This document shows, one piece after another, positions 55,294 to 63,335 of a stretch of 64,000 nt of DNA. The DNA comes from Candidatus Scalindua sp. (GTDB lineage Bacteria > Planctomycetota > Brocadiia > Brocadiales > Scalinduaceae): positions 248,001 to 312,000 of the forward strand of contig JALDRB010000002.1 in assembly GCA_031316155.1 (NCBI GenBank). The letters are read 5' to 3'. The notes under the pieces were generated by a model. The model worked only from the letters and a program-made list of their open reading frames with translations, did no database searches and was not told the DNA's origin. The position numbers and the translations under genes are program-made. Every line of letters starts with the position of its first letter. Position 1 is the first letter of the stretch.

Positions 55294-55311
55294 CTATTCT
55301 CGGACAGCCTG
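55214..55311. mobile_element. 98-bp MITE-like inverted-repeat element
   Basis: CAGGCTGTCCGAGAATA (55214-55230) and its exact complement TATTCTCGGACAGCCTG (55295-55311) enclose 64 bp with no gene. The stop codon of the displaced kinase tail is inside the right arm. Confidence 0.5.
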
Positions 55312-55412
55312 TTGAATGGTGACATCTTTATAAGTGTTCACTACGTTACCTTCCCCAGACTCAATACTACACGGTACGATGAATGAGAAGATACTTCCCT
55401 TGCCCGGCTCAC
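55294..55412 (-). pseudogene. Displaced C-terminal tail of the 57-kb histidine kinase
   Basis: The minus strand reads SEPGKGSIFSFIVPCSIESG and on to a TAG at 55294-55296. This is the normal end of a HATPase domain, continuing GGTIWV, which is found at about 56350 in the kinase. About 930 bp of degraded sequence separates the two. Confidence 0.7.
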
Positions 55413-56338
55413 TTCAGAGAGTTTAATTTGTGCAAAAGGTTAAGTTTTTGATGGAAAAAAAGAAAAAGAAAAGGCTCAAAAATGATAATCCATATATTAA
55501 TAAATAGGAAAAAGCGAAAATGAAAAGTCCAACAGGAAAAAATACCAAAAAAATAACCATTGGTTGTTTAATGGGTTCCAAACCATTCAGTTCGAAGGGA
55601 AAAAAATAGAAGAAAATTTCCAACTTACGATAGCAAAGAGTATGCTCAAATAGCAAAGAAGCAAGCATATAATAATAAAAATGGTGCCGAATACAGGTTA
55701 TTATGAACCAGACGAATACCTTTCCAAAGGGAAAACCAGAGATTCCGGCACCATACAGCAAACAGAAGGAAAGAAACCAAACGAATATAAAATTTTATTT
55801 TCAGATTGAGACCAGAAACAGTAGTCGTCACAAAAAGACAAGAGAATATCCAAGTGATTTAATAGTAAGTGCTTAATGCAAGAAAAATAGTTTGATTTTC
55901 CAAAATAAGCCGATCAAAAACTTAGGGGTTTTCCGCAGGGGAAAGATTAAAACTCTCATTCATCAGTCCACAGTGATCAAATATCCAAATGATACCACAA
56001 ACCAGTATTGAAATTGTTTGATTAATTTTCTGCATAATCTTCATACTTTTTTCATTTTTTATAGATATTTTATTAATAATTAATTTATCAGCAAATAAAT
56101 TTCTTATATCAAATGAAACATTAAGAGAAGGTGACGAAAGATTAAGAAGTTAGACAGATTGCTGATAACTAATTATACAAGGATTTGTGAATTGGATTAC
56201 AGTTAAGAGTTATTATCCAAATCGTATTTCAATTTTTAGATGACCATGGATTTTTCCAGGACACTGTCCGAGAATACAAAATAAAGTTGTATTGGACTTG
56301 AAAATCTTGATGACACCTTGAATGGTGAATTTTATACG
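55413..56338. other. Shortened, decayed copy of the neighbouring glycosyltransferase 5' region and intergenic DNA
   Basis: From about 55690 the sequence can be followed word by word against 54150-55410, but with many short pieces missing. Shared words include CAGTAGTCGTCAC, AAAGACAAGAGA, TGCTTAATGCAAGAA, ACCACAAACCAGTATTGA, TTCTGCATAATCTTCATACT, CAGCAAATAAATTTCTTAT and CAAATGAAACATTAAGAGAA. Differences are nearly all deletions, so an assembly or read artefact is as likely as a true tandem duplication. Frames in it have no meaning. Confidence 0.7.
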
Positions 56339-56828
56339 TTATTCCAAAATAGGTACAAATGAGAACATCACCCATATCGTGCCACCATGACGTTCAATAA
56401 TCTCTTTGCAGATTGGCAGCCCGAGACCCGTTCCTTTTGGTCTGCTTTTCATACTGCTTTTTACCTGCCCGAATTTCTCAAATATCTTCTCCTGGCAGTC
56501 TTGGGGTATACCTGTGCCGGTATCTATCACACTCATCATGACCTTGTTGTTTATCTCCACGCCCTGCATGTTATAGATCCCTTTTCAGTGAATTTCACTG
56601 CATTTTGAAATCAGATTAATCATTACCTGTACCAGCCGGTCCTGTCACCTGAAAATGTCGGAAGCCCCTCTTTTACATCCTTTATGAGCTCAATACCATA
56701 CTGTTCACAGGAGCCAATGGTTATGTTCGTTGCCGTTCAATAATCTCAGATACTGAGATGGGTTTCATATCACTCAATCTTTCCTGCCTCAATCTTGGTG
56801 ATATCGAGGAGGTCATTTATCAGGTCGG
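56339..56828 (-). pseudogene. Broken HATPase domain of the 57-kb histidine kinase
   Basis: Pieces of one kinase C-terminus in several frames: SEGKRLTDLINDLLDITKIE near 56770-56850, GSCEQYGIELIKDVKEGLP near 56670-56730, and VMMSVIDTGTGIPQDCQEKI with GTGLGLPICKEIIERHGG at 56345-56560. At least four single-base indels are needed to join them to the upstream 599-residue frame. Confidence 0.75.
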
Positions 56829-58628
56829 TCAGTCTCTTGCCCTCAGAATATGATGGTGCCAAGATCCCTTTTTTACCGTCCTTGTCAACTCCAGAACCTT
56901 GCCATCGCCGGCTCCGATATGAGGGAATATACCTTTCTCAAACCTGTTGCTGATAATCCTTGCAAAACCTAATATCGCTGCAAGGGGTGTCCTTATTTCG
57001 TGTGATACGATGGATAAAAACTCCGTTTTTGCACTGTCTAATTCCTGAAGTTTTGCATTAAACTCTTTTTCCATCTTTATCACTTCGTCAACTTTTTTCT
57101 TTTCGGTAATATTCTTAACCTGTCTCACTGCGCCCTGAAACCGGCCTTTCTCATCAATAAGCGGATAGGTGGATACGAGGATATTTCCACCCATATTGGG
57201 GTCGTTAATTTCTTCAGATTCCGGTTTTAAACTTCTCGCACATTTTACCAGGAGACAATTACGCAGGACATATTCGGAGCAGTGAAATACATCTGAGCAA
57301 TATTTCTCCTCCAGCTGTTTCTCGTTAATGCTAAACTTGTCAAAAAATGCCCTGTTTGCCTTTACAACTTTAAGACTTTTATCATGAATTGTGAAAATGT
57401 CGGCAGATGCATCAAAGGACGTTACCCACTCATCGCTACTCCTCTTTAACTGTAAGAATGGTAGATTTTCCTTCCCTATAGAATGGACGCTAAACACGTT
57501 TGAGGACCGGTAATTATTCACCGCCGCATTGATCGATTTTCCCAGTTCTCGTAAATCATCCGTATTTTTATATTCCAGTATCGGATGCTCTAAATCACGA
57601 CTTGCCATCCTCCTGGTCACTTCGGTAATTTTGTTAACAGATCCTGTAATTGTCTTAGAAAGAGCAATCGCAATTGCCACGATAACGATGACCCCCGTTG
57701 TACCCATAAGGGCAGTAAAGTTCCTTAAAAATATGACAGGAGCAAAGGATTCTGAAACCTCCTTGCTTGCAACGATAACCCAATCCATCGCTTCAAAATA
57801 CTTGGAAACACCGAGTATCGGGATATCCCGATAGTCAGGGTAAATACCGGTCATGCCTTTTCTGTTATGGAATGCAGCCTGGACGCCTTTGGTGTTAACT
57901 ACCTGGTTAAACATGGCGTCTTTTCTGAATCTTGATCTGGAAATCATTACGAGGTTTCTATTAACAATATATAACTCTCCTGTTTCCCCCAATCCATATA
58001 ATTGTTTTAAGTGGCCGAAGTCTCCGGTAATTCCACGGCGAGTAAGTCTCCTGATGCAATCACCGCTATATCTAGCAACGATCATGCCGACAGGGAGTTG
58101 CTTCTCTTTGCCCAAGAGGAGGCTCGCTACATCAAAGAAGGTATTCTCTTTAGACTCAGGGAAATAAAGGAGGTCATTTATATATGAACCTCTTTTTATT
58201 GTCTCTGAAAAATAAGGCTCGCCTGATACATCTCTATGTAACAGGCTGGCATCGGTTGAACTGATTACCTTGCCGTCGAGATCAACGACAAAGAGCGTGA
58301 GAATGTCAGGATCAAGGTGAAGTTTGTTTGTTGTAAGATGGTTTTTTAATCGTTCGGTATGGGCCGGAATTCTCTCATCCCTTTTTGTCATATCCTCTGC
58401 GCAGTCTCTGATGAAGCCATCAGAACTAAAATCAATAGTTCTCCATTTTTTTCTTGTTAAAACAATCTTGACATTGTTATGCAACATATCAGCGACTATT
58501 TCCAGTTGATTAAAGATATTTTGTTCGAATGTTTTTTTCGTGTAGAAATAGCAGAAGGCAACCGCAACAACTGCAATCAAAATAGAGGGAAGCAAAAACC
58601 AGAATAATATTTTGTTTCTGATAGTCAT
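56829..58628 (-). CDS. Membrane sensor histidine kinase (dCache-HAMP-PAS-HisKA), C-terminus frameshifted
   Basis: 599 residues as an open frame. GGAGG precedes the ATG. Membrane helix (ILFWFLLPSILIAVVAVAFC), a ~270-residue periplasmic dCache-like sensor (ILTLFVVDLDGKVISSTD, GETGELYIVNRN), second helix (GTTGVIVIVAIAIAL), HAMP, PAS-like region with a cluster of cysteines (CSDVFHC...CLLVKC), and HisKA FLSIVSHEIRTPLAAILGF. After DGKVLELTRTVKK the frame leaves the true coding frame; the HATPase pieces lie downstream to 56342 and the end at 55294. The cysteine-rich PAS may bind a metal or cluster. Confidence 0.82.
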   Translation of the reverse strand: MTIRNKILFWFLLPSILIAVVAVAFCYFYTKKTFEQNIFNQLEIVADMLHNNVKIVLTRKKWRTIDFSSDGFIRDCAEDMTKRDERIPAHTERLKNHLTTNKLHLDPDILTLFVVDLDGKVISSTDASLLHRDVSGEPYFSETIKRGSYINDLLYFPESKENTFFDVASLLLGKEKQLPVGMIVARYSGDCIRRLTRRGITGDFGHLKQLYGLGETGELYIVNRNLVMISRSRFRKDAMFNQVVNTKGVQAAFHNRKGMTGIYPDYRDIPILGVSKYFEAMDWVIVASKEVSESFAPVIFLRNFTALMGTTGVIVIVAIAIALSKTITGSVNKITEVTRRMASRDLEHPILEYKNTDDLRELGKSINAAVNNYRSSNVFSVHSIGKENLPFLQLKRSSDEWVTSFDASADIFTIHDKSLKVVKANRAFFDKFSINEKQLEEKYCSDVFHCSEYVLRNCLLVKCARSLKPESEEINDPNMGGNILVSTYPLIDEKGRFQGAVRQVKNITEKKKVDEVIKMEKEFNAKLQELDSAKTEFLSIVSHEIRTPLAAILGFARIISNRFEKGIFPHIGAGDGKVLELTRTVKKGSWHHHILRARD

Positions 58629-58928
58629 TTTTGGAACCTCCGGACTTTTGTATCTTCAGGTATTTACTGAATGCCACGACAGGGGAGTTGGAGTTGTTAC
58701 GTTTTTTCGTCAAACTTAACATTGGGTTTACACCATTCCATAATCGATGTATTGCAAGAATGGGAAAAACAATAAATATATGGTTCGATTTCCTGTCTAT
58801 TAATGAAAGTACAGCGAGTAGTTCTATATATTAGCAACCTTGATGCCAAATTATAATTTGAAAAAGAAGTTTTATAAATAGTTAATTATAAATGAGATAA
58901 GAATTACAAAGGATATCTTTATTGAAAT

Positions 58929-58977
58929 TTGTTATGGAAGAAAAACTTATTTTGTTATGCTTCCATAACAAAATAAG
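58929..58977 (+). promoter_or_regulatory. Mutually exclusive hairpins upstream of the CBM48 gene
   Basis: CTTCCATAACAAAATAAG (58960-58977) can pair either with TTGTTATGGAAG (58929-58940, 12 bp) or with CTTATTTTGTTATG (58946-58959, 14 bp around a CTTC loop). This is the geometry of an attenuator, about 160 bp before the gene. Confidence 0.35.
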
Positions 58978-59071
58978 CTAATGTATTATTTCAGAAATTA
59001 TTTTTCTGTAATACAGAAGCAGAGGGAGAATTTGAAATCACAAAAGATCAAGCGGTAGAATGTATTTTTTG

Positions 59072-59101
59072 TCAACAATTGTCAGCTGTTGATTTTTTTT
59101 T
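59072..59101 (+). terminator. Terminator-like hairpin and T-run in the CBM48 leader
   Basis: TCAACA/TGTTGA stem followed by nine T, 34 bp before the ATG at 59136. The stem is short (6 bp), so it is weak by itself. Confidence 0.35.
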
Positions 59102-59135
59102 GAATTGACAGCCTTTTTGCTGGAGGTAAGCAGTT

Positions 59136-59648
59136 ATGATAGAACAAAATAAAACAGGAAGAATATTTATTTTAGAAAAACTGGAGAAAATGATAAATGA
59201 TTTGAAATGGAGAAACCTGGCAAAAGACGAGAAAGAAAACCCGGCAACTCTTAAAAGGGAAACTGCTGTAAAAAATATGGACAAAGAAGCATCTGTATCC
59301 AAACAAATAATAAAAAGAGATGCCAGGATAACAAAAGAGTTTCTTAAGACCAGAAAAGCATGCAGAGTAACGTTCAGATTGCCAGGGAGCGCTGCTCCTG
59401 ATGCTAAGAGCGTATGTATTGTTGGTGAGTTTAATAATTGGGATATTCATGCTAATCCTATGGAAAAGCAGGAAAATGGAGATTATATTGCAGTATTCGA
59501 TTTAGAGTCAGGAAGGGAATATCAGTTTCGCTACCTCATCGATGAATCAAGATGGGAAAACGACTGGAATGCAGATAAATATGTGAAAAGTCCTTACGGA
59601 GACAGCGAAAACTCTGTTATTATAGCCTTGAATGAAGGGAAGATTTGA
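59136..59648 (+). CDS. Glycogen-binding (CBM48/isoamylase N-terminal) domain protein
   Basis: 170 residues. A charged N-terminal ~75 residues with no known domain (KLEKMINDLKWRNLAKDEKE) is followed by a CBM48 fold: VCIVGEFNNWDIHANPMEKQ, GDYIAVFDLESGREYQFRYL, WENDWNADKYVKSPYG. These domains bind alpha-glucans or act as kinase-associated glycogen sensors; there is no catalytic domain. GGAGG lies 10 nt before the ATG. Likely cytoplasmic. No glycogen gene is adjacent. Confidence 0.87.
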   Translation: MIEQNKTGRIFILEKLEKMINDLKWRNLAKDEKENPATLKRETAVKNMDKEASVSKQIIKRDARITKEFLKTRKACRVTFRLPGSAAPDAKSVCIVGEFNNWDIHANPMEKQENGDYIAVFDLESGREYQFRYLIDESRWENDWNADKYVKSPYGDSENSVIIALNEGKI

Positions 59649-59780
59649 ATGCACCCCTACTTAATCATTAATATGCAAGAGGTTATTTCCGGAGACGGGG
59701 GAGCAGAAAATCCGGAGGTTATGCATTTAGCAGTATATGGCCAAACGGGTCTTGAAATGGAATGACAAAATTATGGATTT

Positions 59781-60071
59781 CTAATCTTTGAACTTTGAAA
59801 AAATCCCTTCAGAATAACTCAACATATCATCAAATATGCTGTCAATGCCATCTCTCAGTCCTTCCCACATGCTTTCGTGTGCCTGCTTTAATTCTTCCAG
59901 TTTTTTCCTGACATGTGTTTGTTTAGCTTTCAAGTGTTCAATATGTTCAATGCATTCAGCTTTATCTTCCGGGTTAGCCTTATCAGCCAGCATATTAAGT
60001 TCATTTAGTTTGCTGTCCCATTCACTCAGCTCTATTTCCAGCTTATGTATATAGTCTTTCTTTACACTCAT
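59781..60071 (-). CDS. Small coiled-coil protein (sll1863-like stress protein family)
   Basis: 96 residues, almost wholly helical with heptads: YIHKLEIELSEWDSKLNELN, HLKAKQTHVRKKLEELKQAH, then an amphipathic tail ESMWEGLRDGIDSIFDDML. This W-x-GL-x-GI-x-x-x-F pattern at the end of a coiled coil is typical of a widespread family sometimes called sll1863 stress proteins, of unknown molecular role. AGGA precedes the ATG. Converges on the CBM48 gene. Confidence 0.78.
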   Translation of the reverse strand: MSVKKDYIHKLEIELSEWDSKLNELNMLADKANPEDKAECIEHIEHLKAKQTHVRKKLEELKQAHESMWEGLRDGIDSIFDDMLSYSEGIFSKFKD

Positions 60072-60496
60072 ATCTAAAATCCTTTCATCGTATGTTAAAC
60101 AGGGATTACATTGTGAAGGTTGTCAAATCAAAATTATTGTAATAAAAAAACAGGTAAAGACAAGGATAAAAGTTTAAATAGAATGTGTGACAGGTTAATT
60201 GAAGGGTTTGTAAACCAAGCTATGTAAAGAGGCGCACACATTAGTGTTTCATCCAGGCAGCATCTTACAGAGGTTTTTTGTTCAATTGGTTTCTTATTCA
60301 GTCCTTTATCCGATGTTTTCTGTTTGCATGTATTGATGGATAAGAATATAGTATGAACAGAGAAGCAAGATTTATGGTCTATATTTCTGTTTATTATTAT
60401 TTTAGCAATATCTTGATTATATCATTAAATTAAAGTTACAAGACATAAATAAGTTTTATGTAAGATACTATTTACTTGCTAAGGAGAAGGAAACGT
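60072..60496. other. Intergenic region before the octahaem cytochrome gene
   Basis: 425 bp, AT-rich; must contain divergent promoters. I see no repeat or RNA gene. Confidence 0.4.
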
Positions 60497-62164
60497 ATGT
60501 GCGATAAAACAAGAGCACTGAAGAGTCTTTGTCTGTTTTTATTCCCTGTGCTGTTATTTTTTGGTACGGGGTGTACGAATGTTAGTGAGTTGCGCAGGGA
60601 AAACCAGTCATTGTCTGAAAAATTTTCACGGTTACAGCAGAAAACAGTTGAACTTGAGAAACATTACCAGCTTGATGAAAAACCAAGTCCCGTAATTACC
60701 GTCGCAAATCAGATGTGCGTTGCATGCCATAAAAATCTGGCGCCCGCTCTGGTAATGGAATGGGAGCGTTCACGCCATGCTCAAAAGGGTGTAGGGTGTG
60801 TTGATTGTCACAAGGCTGATAAGGGTGAGATAGACGCCTGGCAGCATATGGGAGCCTTGATTTCTACCTTAGTTACCCCCAAAGACTGTGCAAATTGCCA
60901 TACAAAGGAGTATGAAGAATTTTCAAAAAGTCATCATGCAAGAGCCGGGGAAATTCTGGCCAGTCTTGACAATGTACTTGCTGAGAAGGTTATCGGTCTT
61001 CCAGAAAATAATGCAGATGCCATTAACGGTTGCTGGCAATGTCACGGAAGCATTATAAAATTTAAGCGTGATGATATGGGTGAAATAGTGCGGGAAGGGG
61101 GAGGAAGACCGGTAATTGACCCTGATACATGGCCAAATAGTGGAATGGGCCGGTTAAATCCGGATGGTTCAAAAGGTTCGTGCCACGCGTGTCATTCGAG
61201 GCATTCATTTGAAGCAAAGCTTTCCAGGGCACCTGAGAATTGCGGTAAGTGCCACATGGGGCCCGACCATCCGCAGATAGAAATTTATAATGAGTCAAAA
61301 CATGGGATTGCGTATGCTACAAATTTTGGTAACATGGCAATGGGTAAAGAAGATGGCTGGGTGTTGGGAAAAGATTACTCAGCAGCTCCAACGTGTACTA
61401 CCTGCCATATCGGTAGCTATATGACATCAAAAGGACAGCATAATGATAGTAACCACGATGTTGGGGAACGTATTAGCTGGACACTTCGACCGGTCGTCAG
61501 TACAAAGATAAATATGGTGATTTATGAAGATGGATTCAAGGAAGATTATCCTGATACACGTAAATTGCCGCAGATTGGTGAAGAGGTTCAGACGATTGAA
61601 AAGATTGTGAAGGATGAAAAGTTGGTCAAGAAAACCGTTTCAAGACGTGTTGCGAAAATTGTGAGTTGGCAGGAACGGCGTGAGAACATGAAGGGTGTAT
61701 GCAGAAATTGCCATAATCAATCCCATATCGACAGTTTTTACCAGCAATTCGATAATCTTGTGATGCTTTATAACGAGAAATTTGCAAAACCGGCACAGGC
61801 GATGATGAAGGCACTGACTGATGATGGAGTCTTAAACCCAAATGCACCGTTTGAGCATGAAGTACAATGGGTTTTCTGGGAATTGTGGCACCATGAAGGC
61901 CGAAGGGCACGGCATGGTGCAAGTATGATGGGTCCTGATTATACTCACTGGCATGGAATGTATGAGGTGGCAAAGCACTATTATATGAAGTTTTTACCTG
62001 CCGTAATTAAGGCCGCTGCCCAGAAGAGTGATGAGATGAGGACAAAATATGAACAAAAAATTGAGGAATTGCTGGTACAGGAAGAGCACTTGTGGATGAA
62101 GGGTCTTTCCGAAGAAGAAATTGAAGTATTAAAGGCTACTTACAAAAACCGCTATAATGAATGA
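60497..62164 (+). CDS. Octahaem hydroxylamine-oxidoreductase-like cytochrome c, lipoprotein form
   Basis: 555 residues from ATG 60497 (AAGGAG 10 nt upstream). Signal peptide with lipobox GTGC (Cys 26), then a coiled coil (residues ~30-57). Eight CxxCH haem motifs begin at Cys 74, 101, 131, 179, 229, 249, 300 and 402, the HAO pattern. The HAO-like C-terminus includes CRNCHNQSHIDSFYQQFDN and HGMYEVAKHYY, where Tyr 489 is in the region of the cross-linking tyrosine that turns haem 4 into P460. Oxidation of hydroxylamine or hydrazine, or NO/nitrite reduction, are all known for paralogues. The lipid anchor plus coiled coil is unusual, as most HAOs are soluble. It is transcribed alone. Confidence 0.93.
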   Translation: MCDKTRALKSLCLFLFPVLLFFGTGCTNVSELRRENQSLSEKFSRLQQKTVELEKHYQLDEKPSPVITVANQMCVACHKNLAPALVMEWERSRHAQKGVGCVDCHKADKGEIDAWQHMGALISTLVTPKDCANCHTKEYEEFSKSHHARAGEILASLDNVLAEKVIGLPENNADAINGCWQCHGSIIKFKRDDMGEIVREGGGRPVIDPDTWPNSGMGRLNPDGSKGSCHACHSRHSFEAKLSRAPENCGKCHMGPDHPQIEIYNESKHGIAYATNFGNMAMGKEDGWVLGKDYSAAPTCTTCHIGSYMTSKGQHNDSNHDVGERISWTLRPVVSTKINMVIYEDGFKEDYPDTRKLPQIGEEVQTIEKIVKDEKLVKKTVSRRVAKIVSWQERRENMKGVCRNCHNQSHIDSFYQQFDNLVMLYNEKFAKPAQAMMKALTDDGVLNPNAPFEHEVQWVFWELWHHEGRRARHGASMMGPDYTHWHGMYEVAKHYYMKFLPAVIKAAAQKSDEMRTKYEQKIEELLVQEEHLWMKGLSEEEIEVLKATYKNRYNE

Positions 62165-62743
62165 ACCTGATGCTGCCAGTAGTTATCAGGAAAAGAGCTT
62201 ACCCGCGACCGGCTTTTTGCGGAGATATTATGTGTATGATGAATTAGTCTCTGAGAAAAAATATTTTAATACTGACTTTATTCAATGTCAATATACTGAG
62301 AAAGAGTGAAATGTTTTTTCCCGTTTCTCTTTTTCCTCTTATTTTGTATTGACTTGAGAGGTTAATTAACTGACAATTACTCTCATATTACAAACGGGAA
62401 AAGCGTTTAATTGAGAAATTCTCTTTGCTCTTATCAAAAAATACCTATTCATGATAAGAGGTTTTGTAAAAGTCACAACCTCTCTGAGTTATACACTCTA
62501 CGATTCGAAGGCCGGTTGAACCAAAATCAAACATCTTTATAATTTAGTTATTCTTTTATATAATAATAAGGGAAAGTTTGAAAACCGCCTGTCTGCGCCT
62601 GCCTGTGCGATGCACGCAGACAGGCGCAGAATCGCACAGGTAAATAGGTTTCATTTTACAACTTGGCTGAGCTAGAAGAAAAAAGGGGATAAATAGCTTA
62701 GCCAAGTTGGGTAAAGCGATAAGTATCTTATCAGGGAGAAAAT
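62165..62743. other. Intergenic region with hairpin and repeats
   Basis: 579 bp. Contains an inverted repeat CTCTTATCA/TGATAAGAG (62428-62460) and the ~180-bp repeat with a nested palindrome (62514-62710). No gene. Confidence 0.6.
62514..62710 (+). repeat. ~180-bp hairpin-ended dispersed repeat, copy 3, with nested 29-bp palindrome
   Basis: Matches 18981-19160 and 19513-19690 (AATCAAACATCTTTATAATT, GGGAAAGTTTGAAAACCG). The 29-bp palindrome (62597-62625) is inserted after AAAACCG. It ends in a near-perfect 15-bp stem: AACTTGGCTGAGCTA with TAGCTTAGCCAAGTT. Ends 35 bp before the haemerythrin start. Confidence 0.8.
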
Positions 62744-63148
62744 ATGTCTGTCTTGATTGAAGAATTTAAGAGGGAACATTCGGAAATCGTTGCTGCACTC
62801 AACAGAGTAAAAGAGCTTGGTATTCAATCGAGAGATGGGCGCGCCGAACTCTCATCTGTAAAAGCGATTTTACTTGAACATCTTGAAAATGAGGATGAGA
62901 GACTATATCCGTTCCTCAGAAAAGAAGCTGAAAAAAAGAAAGAACTAAAAAATATATTAGATTTATTCGCACTCGAAATGGAGGATGTAACAAAAGCAGT
63001 GACAGAATTCTTTCATAGATTTTCAAGAGGAGAGATCTTGGACGAGAAATTGGAAGAAGAGTTTGAAAACATTGCTGCAGCTCTTGTTAAAAGGATAAAG
63101 AACGAAGAGAGCATTCTCTATGATGAATATGAATATATTAATCAATAA
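62744..63148 (+). CDS. Haemerythrin HHE-domain protein
   Basis: 134 residues, four-helix type. Iron-ligand candidates: His 12 in KREHSEIV, LEHLENEDERLYPFL (His and Glu, second helix), FFHRFSRGE in the third helix, and KNEESILYDEY in the last helix, where Glu replaces the usual His. GGGAG lies 5 nt before ATG. HHE proteins sense or handle oxygen, NO or iron; in a nitrogen-cycling anaerobe an NO/O2 role is plausible but inferred. Confidence 0.85.
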   Translation: MSVLIEEFKREHSEIVAALNRVKELGIQSRDGRAELSSVKAILLEHLENEDERLYPFLRKEAEKKKELKNILDLFALEMEDVTKAVTEFFHRFSRGEILDEKLEEEFENIAAALVKRIKNEESILYDEYEYINQ

Positions 63149-63335
63149 TCTGCCGGTGAAATTTTGTGTGCTCCTTATTTTTCTCTTTGTACACAAAGCA
63201 CTCTCTTAATCCTGCTCCGATTATTTCACTGGGAGCCGAAATCTTTTACTCCAGTAATCCATTTAACTCAAACCAATAAGAATTTGTCCTTTGTCTTGTC
63301 TCTGTAAGCAAGGGGGAAATTGATACTTTATCAGT

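Larger units (their letters stand above)
58629..59135. other. Divergent region with hairpins before the CBM48 gene
   Basis: 507 bp. AT-rich except for the two overlapping hairpins at 58929-58977 and the terminator-like hairpin at 59072-59101 listed separately. No gene. Confidence 0.5.

Noticed and set aside
55423..55761. 112-residue hydrophobic minus-strand frame
   Set aside because: It lies in the degraded duplicate region; its phenylalanine/leucine-rich sequence comes from A-rich damaged DNA and matches nothing.
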